A stretch of 6,645 nucleotides of DNA. Origin: Candidatus Poribacteria bacterium (GTDB lineage: Bacteria; Poribacteria; WGA-4E; UBA9662). Location: assembly GCA_002697225.1 (NCBI GenBank), contig NZUQ01000053.1:1-6645 (forward strand). Direction: 5' to 3'. The first letter of the stretch is position 1. Each line of letters begins with the position of its first letter. The notes under the pieces were generated by a model, which saw nothing but the letters and a program-made list of their open reading frames with translations, had not been told where the DNA came from and did no database searches. A program made the translations under genes and the position numbers. Positions 1 through 5,662 of this stretch are shown here, one piece after another.

Positions 1-369
1 ATCGTATGTCCCGCCAGTATTTAAGGTGTTTTTCCCATTGTATCCACCCCAAACAATCATCCGATTCCTCGTCCATACAGCTGTATGAAAAGAGCGTGTC
101 TCAGGAGCATTCTGAACCGAAATAGGATTCCAGGCATCTGCTAATGGATCGCACATCCCGCCAGTATGGAAGAAAGGGACATTGCCGGGCCCACCACCCC
201 AAACAATCATTCGCTCCTTTGTCCATACAGTTGTATGGAGTGTACGTGCTTTAGGTGCATTTACGTTTGAAACGATAACCCAAGATTCCTTAGCATAACA
301 AGTTAGTGAACTAACTAGCAAAAAACAATGGGTTATTGACTTAATTGATTTTAATAAGTATGCCTTCAT
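1..369 (-). CDS. Secreted kelch-repeat protein, N-terminal part (cut by left window edge)
   Basis: The minus strand is open from an ATG at 369-367 to the window edge (123 codons, no stop), so only the N terminus is present. Residues 1 to about 26 form a signal peptide: a Lys-containing n-region, a hydrophobic core (CFLLVSSLTC) and a likely cleavage after CYA. Two copies of a kelch blade follow, each with HT(T/A)VWT then RMIVWGG and a following HTGG/NTGG turn. The copies lie about 49-50 residues apart; CCACCCCAAACAATCAT recurs exactly 150 nt apart at 44-60 and 194-210. Kelch units of this spacing build beta-propellers resembling the galactose oxidase central domain. No catalytic residues can be judged from this fragment, so enzymatic activity is not claimed; an exported binding protein is equally likely. 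The ribosome-binding site is weak (AAAGACA-like). It is separated from the LamG genes by a terminator, so it is probably transcribed independently. Confidence 0.85.
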   Translation of the reverse strand, partial: MKAYLLKSIKSITHCFLLVSSLTCYAKESWVIVSNVNAPKARTLHTTVWTKERMIVWGGGPGNVPFFHTGGMCDPLADAWNPISVQNAPETRSFHTAVWTRNRMIVWGGYNGKNTLNTGGTYD

Positions 370-552
370 TGAAGTTGTCTTTACTTTTTGACAGGAATAA
401 TTAATGCAGTAATGAGATAATTTGAATGGAAAGTTTTTTGGAAGCACTAACTACGTGTACGGAGACATCAGGTGGTTTCCGTATGGCTTTTCTTTGGGGA
501 GGAAACGCGGGGATAGGCAGTGTTATGATTACTCTATATTTGCTATTTGTCT
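370..552. other. Intergenic region upstream of the kelch gene
   Basis: This stretch should hold the promoter of the minus-strand kelch gene. I looked for -35/-10 pairs on the minus strand and found nothing convincing; the best region is the AT-rich sequence at about 385-425. A 75-codon plus-strand frame crosses it, but it runs through the terminator palindrome and into the LamG gene end, and its product resembles nothing I know. Confidence 0.4.
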
Positions 553-586
553 ACAAAACGGGGCTCTATATAGAGCCCCGTTTTGT
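553..586 (-). terminator. Perfect 34-nt palindrome, intrinsic terminator of the LamG genes
   Basis: Bases 553-586 are identical to their own reverse complement. They give a 15-bp stem (ACAAAACGGGGCTCT arms, GC-rich core) with an ATAT loop. On the minus strand the GC-rich stem is followed by a TTTT tract within the right arm, the usual shape of a rho-independent terminator. It begins 28 nt after the stop codon of the last LamG gene (615-617) and lies upstream of the kelch start, so it probably ends LamG transcription and insulates the kelch gene. Because it is symmetric it could also stop plus-strand transcripts. Confidence 0.88.
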
Positions 587-614
587 ATCTTGAAACATTT
601 ATATACTATGGAGT

Positions 615-1394
615 TTAGTAAGAACCTTCTTTTACATCTCCCCACTTAACCGCGAGCTTACTTTGGGGATCGACAGCAGTCGCTAGCTCTCCATCTTTCA
701 CCTTATTTATCTCTGCCGCGGTTACAGCACGATCATAAATTGCCAACTCGTCAAGAAGGAAGGTAGCCGATCTGTAACCTGTTTTACCAATATACAGTTT
801 CTCTTTTCCCTGTGCGATTTTGGCAGGCACACCAGGTTTCTTAGCAACCTCTTTACCATCAACGTAGTAGAAGAGATCTGTTCCTTTTAAGACGCCGGCA
901 ACATGATACCATTTATTCAGAGCGAACTTATCATTTTCACCTTTGGGTCCGCATCGGTCACATCCTTTGTTACCTGCGTTAAACCGCCAGTGTAAGTTCA
1001 ATGTATCAGGGCAAATCCAGATTCCCGGTGACCTGTCGGACCCAGGCGCCTTTTTAGCAATAACTTGGCTCCATGCTCCATTGGTACCTTCGGTAAAGTT
1101 AATCCAAAATAAGTAAGAATTATCCTGATATTTTTCTAAGGCAGGAAAAGAGTCAACGGTTACAAGCGAATCTTTATCTTGGCTATCCAAGGCGCCCCCA
1201 TACTTTCCCTTAGCTGTAAGTTTTGCCTTATCGCTCATTTTACCAGGAGTTGCTCCCGCCTCATTGGCAATAGTTTTTCCGTCAGCCTTATCAAAATTGA
1301 AATACACAATCAACCCTTTGTTAACCTGAGCCTGAATAGGCAAAATAGCAACCATCAAAAATAAAGCAATAACAGCTAGACAAACTAATCGCAT
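615..1394 (-). CDS. Secreted LamG-domain protein (paralogue A, last of the triplet)
   Basis: This is a 259-residue exported protein. A signal peptide (hydrophobic 4-19, likely cleavage after IQA at 20-22) leads into one LamG/concanavalin A-like jelly-roll domain that fills the rest. The domain opens with GLIVYFNFD (27-35), has a central YQDNSYLFW (89-97) and an invariant KKAPGSDRSPGIW core (114-126). It closes with WYHVAG, YVDGKEV, KLYIGKTGYRSATF and the DELAIYDRA strand typical of Laminin_G_3-like domains. Mature cysteines are C128, C145 and C148. The tail PQSKLAVKWGDVK resembles poribacterial LamG proteins as I recall them. The start is set by AAGGGGAA at 1401-1408, six bases from the ATG. 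No anchor or catalytic residues are visible; ligand binding is inferred from the fold alone. It differs from its two neighbours mainly in the N-terminal third and in the region after YIG. Confidence 0.9.
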   Translation of the reverse strand: MRLVCLAVIALFLMVAILPIQAQVNKGLIVYFNFDKADGKTIANEAGATPGKMSDKAKLTAKGKYGGALDSQDKDSLVTVDSFPALEKYQDNSYLFWINFTEGTNGAWSQVIAKKAPGSDRSPGIWICPDTLNLHWRFNAGNKGCDRCGPKGENDKFALNKWYHVAGVLKGTDLFYYVDGKEVAKKPGVPAKIAQGKEKLYIGKTGYRSATFLLDELAIYDRAVTAAEINKVKDGELATAVDPQSKLAVKWGDVKEGSY

Positions 1395-1491
1395 AACTAA
1401 TTCCCCTTATATTAGGTTAAAAATTGAGGCATCAACAGTACCTCTGCAAAACTGCACGCACCCGTGTAAAAACATTCACATGTTAACTTCA
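1395..1491. other. 97-nt spacer between LamG genes B and A
   Basis: Reading the minus strand, this follows the TGA of paralogue B (1492-1494) and ends at the Shine-Dalgarno sequence of paralogue A. I see no terminator hairpin. A TAATAT on the minus strand sits directly against the ribosome-binding site and so is too close to act as a -10 element. The spacer is compatible with read-through from paralogue B. Confidence 0.5.
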
Positions 1492-2280
1492 TCAATGAGC
1501 CTCCTGCTTTATATGCGCCCACAGAGCAGCAAGTTTATCTTGTGGCTCAACAGGAAGCAATTTCCCCTCCTTAACTTCATTAATTTCCTTTTCTTCTAAA
1601 GCCCGATTATAAACATAAAGATCATCTATAATGAAGGTGGCAGACCTGTATCCGGTTCGGCCAATATATAGCTTCTCCGCCCCTTGCGCATGATCTTTCG
1701 GCACATTATACTTCCCAACCTCTTTGCCGTCAACATAAAATTTTAACTCCGCTTTTTCCTTAATACCAGCAACGTGATACCATTTCTTCAGTTCAAATTG
1801 ACTTCCTTCACCATCTGGCCCCGCACAATTAGAACCCGCATTGCCGGGATTAAACCGCCAGTGGATATTCAGGGAGGGAGGGCAAGTCCAAATTCCTGGA
1901 GATCGATCGGACCCAGGCGCCTTTTTGGCAATAATTTGGCTCCAACTTCCATTAGAACCTTCAATAAAGTAGAGCCAAAATAGATAGGAATTGTCTTGAT
2001 AATCTTCTAACTCCTTGAACGATTCGACTTCTAAACTCGATTGCGGGTCTTTCATTTCCAGAGCACCACTACCATGCACTTTTTCTTTTGTATTGATTTT
2101 TCCTTTACCTAAATCGCCATGGTGACCGCCACCAGTCTGATCTTTAATTTCCCCTCCGTTTTCTTTGTCAAAACCGAAGTATAAAATTAAACCTTTATCT
2201 TTCACGTCCCGTGCTTGGCTCGGCAAGATAATAACTAGCAAGAACAAACTCAAAGTAATAGAATTCACAGAGCACCGCAT
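1492..2280 (-). CDS. Secreted LamG-domain protein (paralogue B, middle of the triplet)
   Basis: This is a 262-residue exported LamG protein of the same build as its neighbours: signal peptide 1 to about 23 (LSLFLLVIILPSQA), GLILYFGFD (30-38), YQDNSYLFW (94-102), the invariant KKAPGSDRSPGIW (119-131), WYHVAG, FYVDGKEV, KLYIGRTGYRSATF and DDLYVYNRA, ending PQDKLAALWAHIK. The start is chosen at MRCS because AAAGGGAG lies six bases upstream and this Met aligns with the signal peptides of the other two copies. An in-frame ATG 58 codons further up (2454) would overlap the preceding gene and bury the signal sequence. It is the most divergent copy in the middle: the ICPDTLN and CDRC stretches of the neighbours are TCPPSLN and a single Cys (C152), leaving C133 and C152. 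Function unknown beyond likely extracellular binding. Confidence 0.9.
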   Translation of the reverse strand: MRCSVNSITLSLFLLVIILPSQARDVKDKGLILYFGFDKENGGEIKDQTGGGHHGDLGKGKINTKEKVHGSGALEMKDPQSSLEVESFKELEDYQDNSYLFWLYFIEGSNGSWSQIIAKKAPGSDRSPGIWTCPPSLNIHWRFNPGNAGSNCAGPDGEGSQFELKKWYHVAGIKEKAELKFYVDGKEVGKYNVPKDHAQGAEKLYIGRTGYRSATFIIDDLYVYNRALEEKEINEVKEGKLLPVEPQDKLAALWAHIKQEAH

Positions 2281-2423
2281 GTTTGACTCCCTTTCTAAAC
2301 ATATGCTGTTCGACCCAAAACAATTAAAGTTAGGATGATAGGCACTACATTGTAATGCGAAATTACGAACTACTCCCAATACACTAAGGAAAATACCAAC
2401 AGCACTGCTTTTATCCGCAGCTA
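2281..2423. other. 143-nt spacer between LamG genes C and B
   Basis: The spacer lies between the TGA of paralogue C (2424-2426) and the start of paralogue B. It holds the ribosome-binding site of B and an imperfect 17-nt palindrome, GCACTACATTGTAATGC at 2342-2358 (one mismatched pair besides the centre). The palindrome has no T-tract and is too weak to call a terminator; an operator is possible but unsupported. Confidence 0.4.
2287..2294 (-). promoter_or_regulatory. Ribosome-binding site that fixes the start of LamG paralogue B
   Basis: The minus strand reads AAAGGGAG here, six bases before the ATG at 2280-2278. This supports the short start, which begins directly with a signal peptide, over the longer in-frame ATG at 2454. 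Confidence 0.8.
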
Positions 2424-3215
2424 TCAAAGAGCTTTCCGTTTTATATGTGCCCACATAGCAGTAAGTTTATCTTGTGGTGCAACAGCCAGTAATTTTCCCT
2501 CCTTAACCCCATTGACTTCTTTTTCTTTTAGAGCTCGGTCATAGACATAGAGATCATCTATAATGAAAGTGGCCGATCTGTAACCTGTTTTACCAATATA
2601 CAGCTTCTCTGCTCCCTGTGCGTGATCTTTCGGTTGCCCAGTTTTCTTGGCAACCTCTTTACCATCAACATAGTAGAAGAGATCTGTTCCTTTTTTGACG
2701 CCGGCAACGTGATACCATTTCTTCAGTTTAAATAAGCTTCCTTCACCGTCGGGGCCACATCGGTCACATCCCTTATTACCAGGATTAAATCGCCAGTGGA
2801 TATTCAATGTATCAGGGCAAATCCAGATTCCCGGTGACCTGTCGGACCCAGGCGCCTTTTTGGCAATAATCTGGCTCCACGCTCCATTGGTACCTTCAAT
2901 AAAGTAAAGCCAGAATAGATAGGAATTGTCTTGATAATCTTCCAACTCTTTGAATGATTCAACAGTTAAACTCGATTGTTGGTCCTTCATTTCTAAAGCA
3001 CCCTTACCATACACGCTTTCTTTCGTATTAATTTTCCCCTCATTTAAATCACCATCGTTCCCTCCACCAGTTTGATCTTTAATTTTCCCTCCGTTTTCTT
3101 TGTCAAAACTGAAGTATAAAATCAAACCTTTATCTTTCACATTCTGTGCGGGACTCGGCAGAATGATGGCTAGCAGAAACAGACTTAAAGCAATTAAAAC
3201 CATAGATAATCGCAT
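2424..3215 (-). CDS. Secreted LamG-domain protein (paralogue C, first of the triplet)
   Basis: This is a 263-residue exported protein. Signal peptide 1 to about 23 (hydrophobic 5-19, cleavage likely after SPA) is followed by a single LamG/ConA-like domain: GLILYFSFD (30-38), YQDNSYLFW (94-102), KKAPGSDRSPGIW (119-131), WYHVAG (167-172), YYVDGKEV, KLYIGKTGYRSATF and DDLYVYDRA (220-228), then the tail PQDKLTAMWAHIK. Cysteines are C133, C150 and C153. The ribosome-binding site AGAGGAGAG (3218-3226) lies just before the ATG. It is promoter-proximal in the triplet, so if the three genes are co-transcribed the promoter lies in the divergent region beyond 3215. In the middle it matches paralogue A down to silent sites; at both ends it matches paralogue B. 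Export and fold are well supported; the ligand is unknown. Confidence 0.9.
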   Translation of the reverse strand: MRLSMVLIALSLFLLAIILPSPAQNVKDKGLILYFSFDKENGGKIKDQTGGGNDGDLNEGKINTKESVYGKGALEMKDQQSSLTVESFKELEDYQDNSYLFWLYFIEGTNGAWSQIIAKKAPGSDRSPGIWICPDTLNIHWRFNPGNKGCDRCGPDGEGSLFKLKKWYHVAGVKKGTDLFYYVDGKEVAKKTGQPKDHAQGAEKLYIGKTGYRSATFIIDDLYVYDRALKEKEVNGVKEGKLLAVAPQDKLTAMWAHIKRKAL

Positions 3216-3302
3216 ATCTCTCCTCTTGATGTATATTCTGATAATCCAAGATTAACCAGGGTATGATATCACATTGAGATAATCATAAACTACTATTATC
3301 TC

Positions 3303-3486
3303 GTAACAAGCACGCTAGTAATCGCTGCATAATGCACACATTCAGCTTGTACCGTGTAGCTCGCGACCTTCCTAGTGATGTTCGACCTAATTGAAATTAA
3401 ACTTGGTTCTTTCGAATTCATATTTCCGTATCCATGATTCGGACCGATCGACGATAACAGGGAGCAGTGCCTAGTGTGCTTGTTAC
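3303..3486. repeat. 184-nt segment with near-perfect inverted ends (MITE-like or structured RNA)
   Basis: The left arm GTAACAAGCACGCTAG (3303-3318) matches the reverse complement of the right arm (3471-3486) at 15 of 16 positions. After a small asymmetric internal loop (4 nt left, 1 nt right) a further 6 bp can pair (3323-3328 with 3464-3469). Both non-Watson-Crick positions are G-U if the plus strand is transcribed and A-C on the minus strand. The flanking dinucleotide TC occurs on both sides (3301-3302 and 3487-3488), which is too short to call a target duplication with confidence. It could be a small non-autonomous mobile element or a structured RNA. No protein is recognised inside. Confidence 0.5.
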
Positions 3487-3530
3487 TCATTTTAGCCGAC
3501 ACAATTCTACTTTAACTCGCCAATTAGAGA

Positions 3531-3559
3531 TTAAGACTAGAATATTTTTCTAGTTTTAA
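3531..3559 (+). other. AT-rich 12-bp hairpin
   Basis: TTAAGACTAGAA (3531-3542) pairs with 3548-3559 across a TATTT loop. Eleven positions are Watson-Crick and one is G-U on the plus strand. The stem is poor in GC and no clear T-run follows, so it makes a weak terminator; an operator or a leader-RNA hairpin is as likely. It lies 469 nt upstream of the GH32 start. Confidence 0.45.
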
Positions 3560-3643
3560 CTAATATTGTATCATTATAATGTAGCTTCACTTGTGTGTTT
3601 CAATCATTACCAAGTTCCGGGCAATCATACACACAATCAGTAA

Positions 3644-3886
3644 AATCAATACCGCCGAGTCCGTGTCAGAGAATATCCGAAAAGACATCAACTGCAAGCA
3701 GTCCTCTGCATAGATTTGAGAGAAGGATTGACAGCCATTCCAAACGTATTTAAACAGTTGCAAGTGGTTATTGCTGAGTTAAGCAAAGAGCAATTGTATA
3801 CTATGACAAAAGTTGTGGGTTTATGCGAAATAAAAATCCGGGATACAGACAAATGTGAACCCATGACCAAACCTACAGCATGGTAA
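3644..3886 (+). pseudogene. Possible remnant reading frame, unrecognised
   Basis: The plus strand is open for 80 codons between TAA at 3641-3643 and TAA at 3884-3886, with no ATG until deep inside. The translation has a helix-like stretch (VFKQLQVVIAELSKEQLYTM) that looks more like protein than the surrounding frames. TTG codons at 3716 and 3728 are the only nearby start candidates, and AGAAGGA abuts the latter with no spacing. I do not recognise a family. An open frame of this length can occur by chance in AT-rich DNA, so this is a weak call. Confidence 0.15.
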
Positions 3887-4015
3887 TTCAATCTCACCAA
3901 TACTTCTTGAATCGGGAGAAATTACCCGCTCTATCATCTAGGGCTGCTGTCGGAATTGCCTGTAGATGGCGCCCGCAGTTTAATTGCAAGAATGTAAATT
4001 TATACTCGCAATAAC

Positions 4016-4023
4016 AAGGAGAG
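4016..4023 (+). promoter_or_regulatory. Ribosome-binding site supporting the TTG start of GH32
   Basis: AAGGAGAG lies four bases before TTG at 4028 (six bases counted from AAGGAG). An in-frame TAA at 3995-3997 excludes any earlier ATG. A competing GGAG (4091-4094) precedes an internal ATG at 4100, but starting there would remove the first beta-strand of the N-terminal domain. Confidence 0.75.
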
Positions 4024-4027
4024 AAAA

Positions 4028-5596
4028 TTGGACACAAACACCGTATCTATAACGTTGGAGAAAAATTTCCTGCTCATTCCCATCTGGAGTGGAGAAAAGA
4101 TGATCCGTATTAGCTTGAGTATCGATGGCCAGAATGTGCGTGAGTTCGATGCTGAACTTGCAACAACAAAGGAACAGATCAGTTTCTGGTCATTCCTTGA
4201 TATTACAGCCTTCCAGAAAAAGGACGCTACACTTAAACTAGATGGGGCAACGGAAGAAGGAATTTCGCTGATTACTCAAGCTGACGAAATTCCTGGTGCC
4301 AGCGAATTTTATAATGAGTCACTACGTCCACAGTTCCACTTTTCTCAAATGCTTGGTTGGAACAACGACCCGAACGGCATGGTCTACTATGATGGAGAAT
4401 GGCACCTCTACTTCCAACATAATCCCTACGGCTGGAAATGGGGAAACATGCACTGGGGGCACGCAACCAGTACAGATCTCGTTCATTGGGAACAATTGCC
4501 TATTGCTATCTACAACAAACAACATGGCGATTGGGCCTTTTCTGGTAGTGCTGTGGTGGACGAGAAAAACACTGCTGGTTGGCAGACCGGCAATGAGAAG
4601 GTCATTGTCGCTTCATGGACCAGTACCGGGCGGGGGGAATGCATCGCCTACAGTAACGACCGTGGTCGAACATTTACCGAATACGAAGGCAACCCGGTGG
4701 TACAGCACGCAGGGCGTGATCCAAAGATTATCTGGTATCAACCCGGTGAACATTGGGTAATGGCAGTTTACGACGAATCGGAAGAAGCAGGGAAGTCTAT
4801 CGCTTTCTATACCTCTGAAGATATGAAAAGTTGGGAGTTTCAGAGCAAACTGGAAGACTACTATGAGTGTGCTGAGATTTTTGAGCTGCCAGTTGATGGC
4901 GATACCAACAACACCCGCTGGGTCGTTTTTGCTGCTGATGCCCGTTACGCTATCGGTCAGTTCGACGGCAAGGTTTTCTTACCTGAGCACGATGGAAAAT
5001 ACCAAGTGCACTATGGCAAATATTATGCTTCCCAACTCTTCAATAATAGCCCTGATGGCCGAAAGATCCAGATTGGGTGGGCTCAAATCGAGATGCCCAG
5101 TATGCCATTCAACCAGACGTTCAGCTTCCCGCACTCGTTGACGCTGCGCACGACTGACACAGGCATTCGTATGTTCGCAGAACCAGTAAAGGAGATCGAA
5201 ACACTTCATCAAAAACAACACTCCACCGAAAATATATATCTTACTGAAGACCAGCCTACCAACCTAGAGGTATCAGGTGAACTTTTCGATATCCGGGCCA
5301 AGTTCGAAGTCAGAGATGCAACCACTATTGGTATTGACATTGGCGGTGAACAAGTCATATATAATACCAAGGAAAACCAACTAAACGGTGCTGAGATGAC
5401 ACCAATAAATGGAGAGATTACAGTACAGATTTTAATTGACCGGCCAATGATGGAAATCATCGGTAACAACGGGAGGGTGTTCCTAACTACCTCGCGGCAA
5501 CAACGGGGTAAAATTTCGATTATCTCTGTTTTCGCAGAGGGAGGTCAAGCGAGATTGGTCAACCTAGAGGCTAACGAACTTCGGTCGATCTGGTAG
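4028..5596 (+). CDS. Glycoside hydrolase family 32 beta-fructosidase (levanase/exo-inulinase type)
   Basis: This 522-residue enzyme should hydrolyse terminal beta-fructosyl linkages in fructans, sucrose or related glycans with retention. Residues 7 to about 90 form an N-terminal beta-sandwich (FLLIPIW, VREFDAELA, FWSFLDITAFQ), an arrangement I recall from GH32 proteins of Planctomycetes and relatives. The five-bladed catalytic domain follows: WNNDPNG (111-117, nucleophile D114), YFQHNPYGWKWGNMHWGHA, FSGSAV (171-176), RDPK (230-233, transition-state Asp D231) and the acid/base motif EC at E280-C281. A C-terminal GH32C-like sandwich covers about 395-522. The family motif is normally ECP; here it reads ECA. 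There is no signal peptide, so the enzyme is predicted to be cytoplasmic unless exported another way. The start is TTG with a strong AAGGAGAG; ATG at 4100 is the alternative. The esterase gene lies 66 nt downstream on the same strand. Exact substrate (levan, inulin, sucrose) cannot be read from the sequence. Confidence 0.93.
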   Translation: MDTNTVSITLEKNFLLIPIWSGEKMIRISLSIDGQNVREFDAELATTKEQISFWSFLDITAFQKKDATLKLDGATEEGISLITQADEIPGASEFYNESLRPQFHFSQMLGWNNDPNGMVYYDGEWHLYFQHNPYGWKWGNMHWGHATSTDLVHWEQLPIAIYNKQHGDWAFSGSAVVDEKNTAGWQTGNEKVIVASWTSTGRGECIAYSNDRGRTFTEYEGNPVVQHAGRDPKIIWYQPGEHWVMAVYDESEEAGKSIAFYTSEDMKSWEFQSKLEDYYECAEIFELPVDGDTNNTRWVVFAADARYAIGQFDGKVFLPEHDGKYQVHYGKYYASQLFNNSPDGRKIQIGWAQIEMPSMPFNQTFSFPHSLTLRTTDTGIRMFAEPVKEIETLHQKQHSTENIYLTEDQPTNLEVSGELFDIRAKFEVRDATTIGIDIGGEQVIYNTKENQLNGAEMTPINGEITVQILIDRPMMEIIGNNGRVFLTTSRQQRGKISIISVFAEGGQARLVNLEANELRSIW

Positions 5597-5662
5597 ATTG
5601 AAGTAATCCAGAAGCAGTGACTTCTAAATTTAACGTGAATTATCAATGAGGCACTAGATACT
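5597..5662 (+). other. 66-nt spacer between GH32 and the esterase
   Basis: No terminator hairpin is visible here, which fits a two-gene transcription unit. CACTAGA at 5652-5658 can pair with TCTAGTG at 5686-5692, enclosing the esterase start codon. Confidence 0.45.

Larger units (their letters stand above)
615..3215 (-). repeat. Tandem triplication of a LamG gene
   Basis: Three full-length paralogues of 259, 262 and 263 residues lie head to tail, with starts 886 and 935 nt apart. They share long conserved blocks such as KKAPGSDRSPGIW and TGYRSATF. At DNA level the stretch ACCCAGGCGCCTTTTT is identical in all three (beginning near 1042, 1912 and 2849). Local duplication is the simplest origin. 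Confidence 0.9.
3216..4027. other. Divergent 812-nt intergenic region between the LamG and GH32 genes
   Basis: This region must contain the promoter(s) for the minus-strand LamG genes and the plus-strand GH32 gene, but I find no -35/-10 pair I would defend on either strand. It holds an 8-bp inverted repeat (3276-3283 and 3295-3302), the inverted-arm segment at 3303-3486, an AT-rich hairpin at 3531-3559, an 8-bp inverted repeat TTGTGTGT/ACACACAA (3591-3598 and 3629-3636), and a weak plus-strand frame at 3644-3886. No tRNA or rRNA is recognisable. Two minus-strand frames of 68 and 70 codons are judged chance. Confidence 0.6.

Noticed and set aside
422..649. A 75-codon plus-strand frame
   Set aside because: It runs through the terminator palindrome and the end of the LamG gene, has no ribosome-binding site, and its product has no recognisable feature.
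2281..2454. A 58-codon N-terminal extension of LamG paralogue B
   Set aside because: It would overlap the end of paralogue C, push the signal peptide inside the protein, and ignore the well-spaced AAAGGGAG before the MRCS start.
3314..3325. GCTAGTAATCGC, identical to a conserved piece of 16S rRNA, followed by CTTGTAC
   Set aside because: The match stops after 12 bases, the spacing to CTTGTAC is wrong and the flanks do not resemble 16S rRNA, so I treat it as coincidence.
3296..3502. A 68-codon minus-strand frame
   Set aside because: Its two ends are simply the two arms of the inverted repeat read as protein; the content shows no domain and there is no ribosome-binding site.
3591..3640. GTGTGTTTCAATC and repeated CAATCAT as a CRISPR-like repeat
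   Set aside because: The repeated units are only seven bases, irregularly spaced, with no spacer structure and no cas genes.
3688..3900. A 70-codon minus-strand frame
   Set aside because: No good ribosome-binding site and an unprotein-like composition; the opposite strand is somewhat more coding-like, and even that is weak.
3984..4006. TTGCAA and TATACT as a promoter for GH32
   Set aside because: The spacing is only 11 nt, and no acceptable -35 exists at 16-18 nt from TATACT; the resulting leader would also be too short.
4296..4760. A 154-codon frame inside GH32
   Set aside because: It is a shadow frame of the GH32 catalytic domain, whose reading frame carries all the expected motifs.
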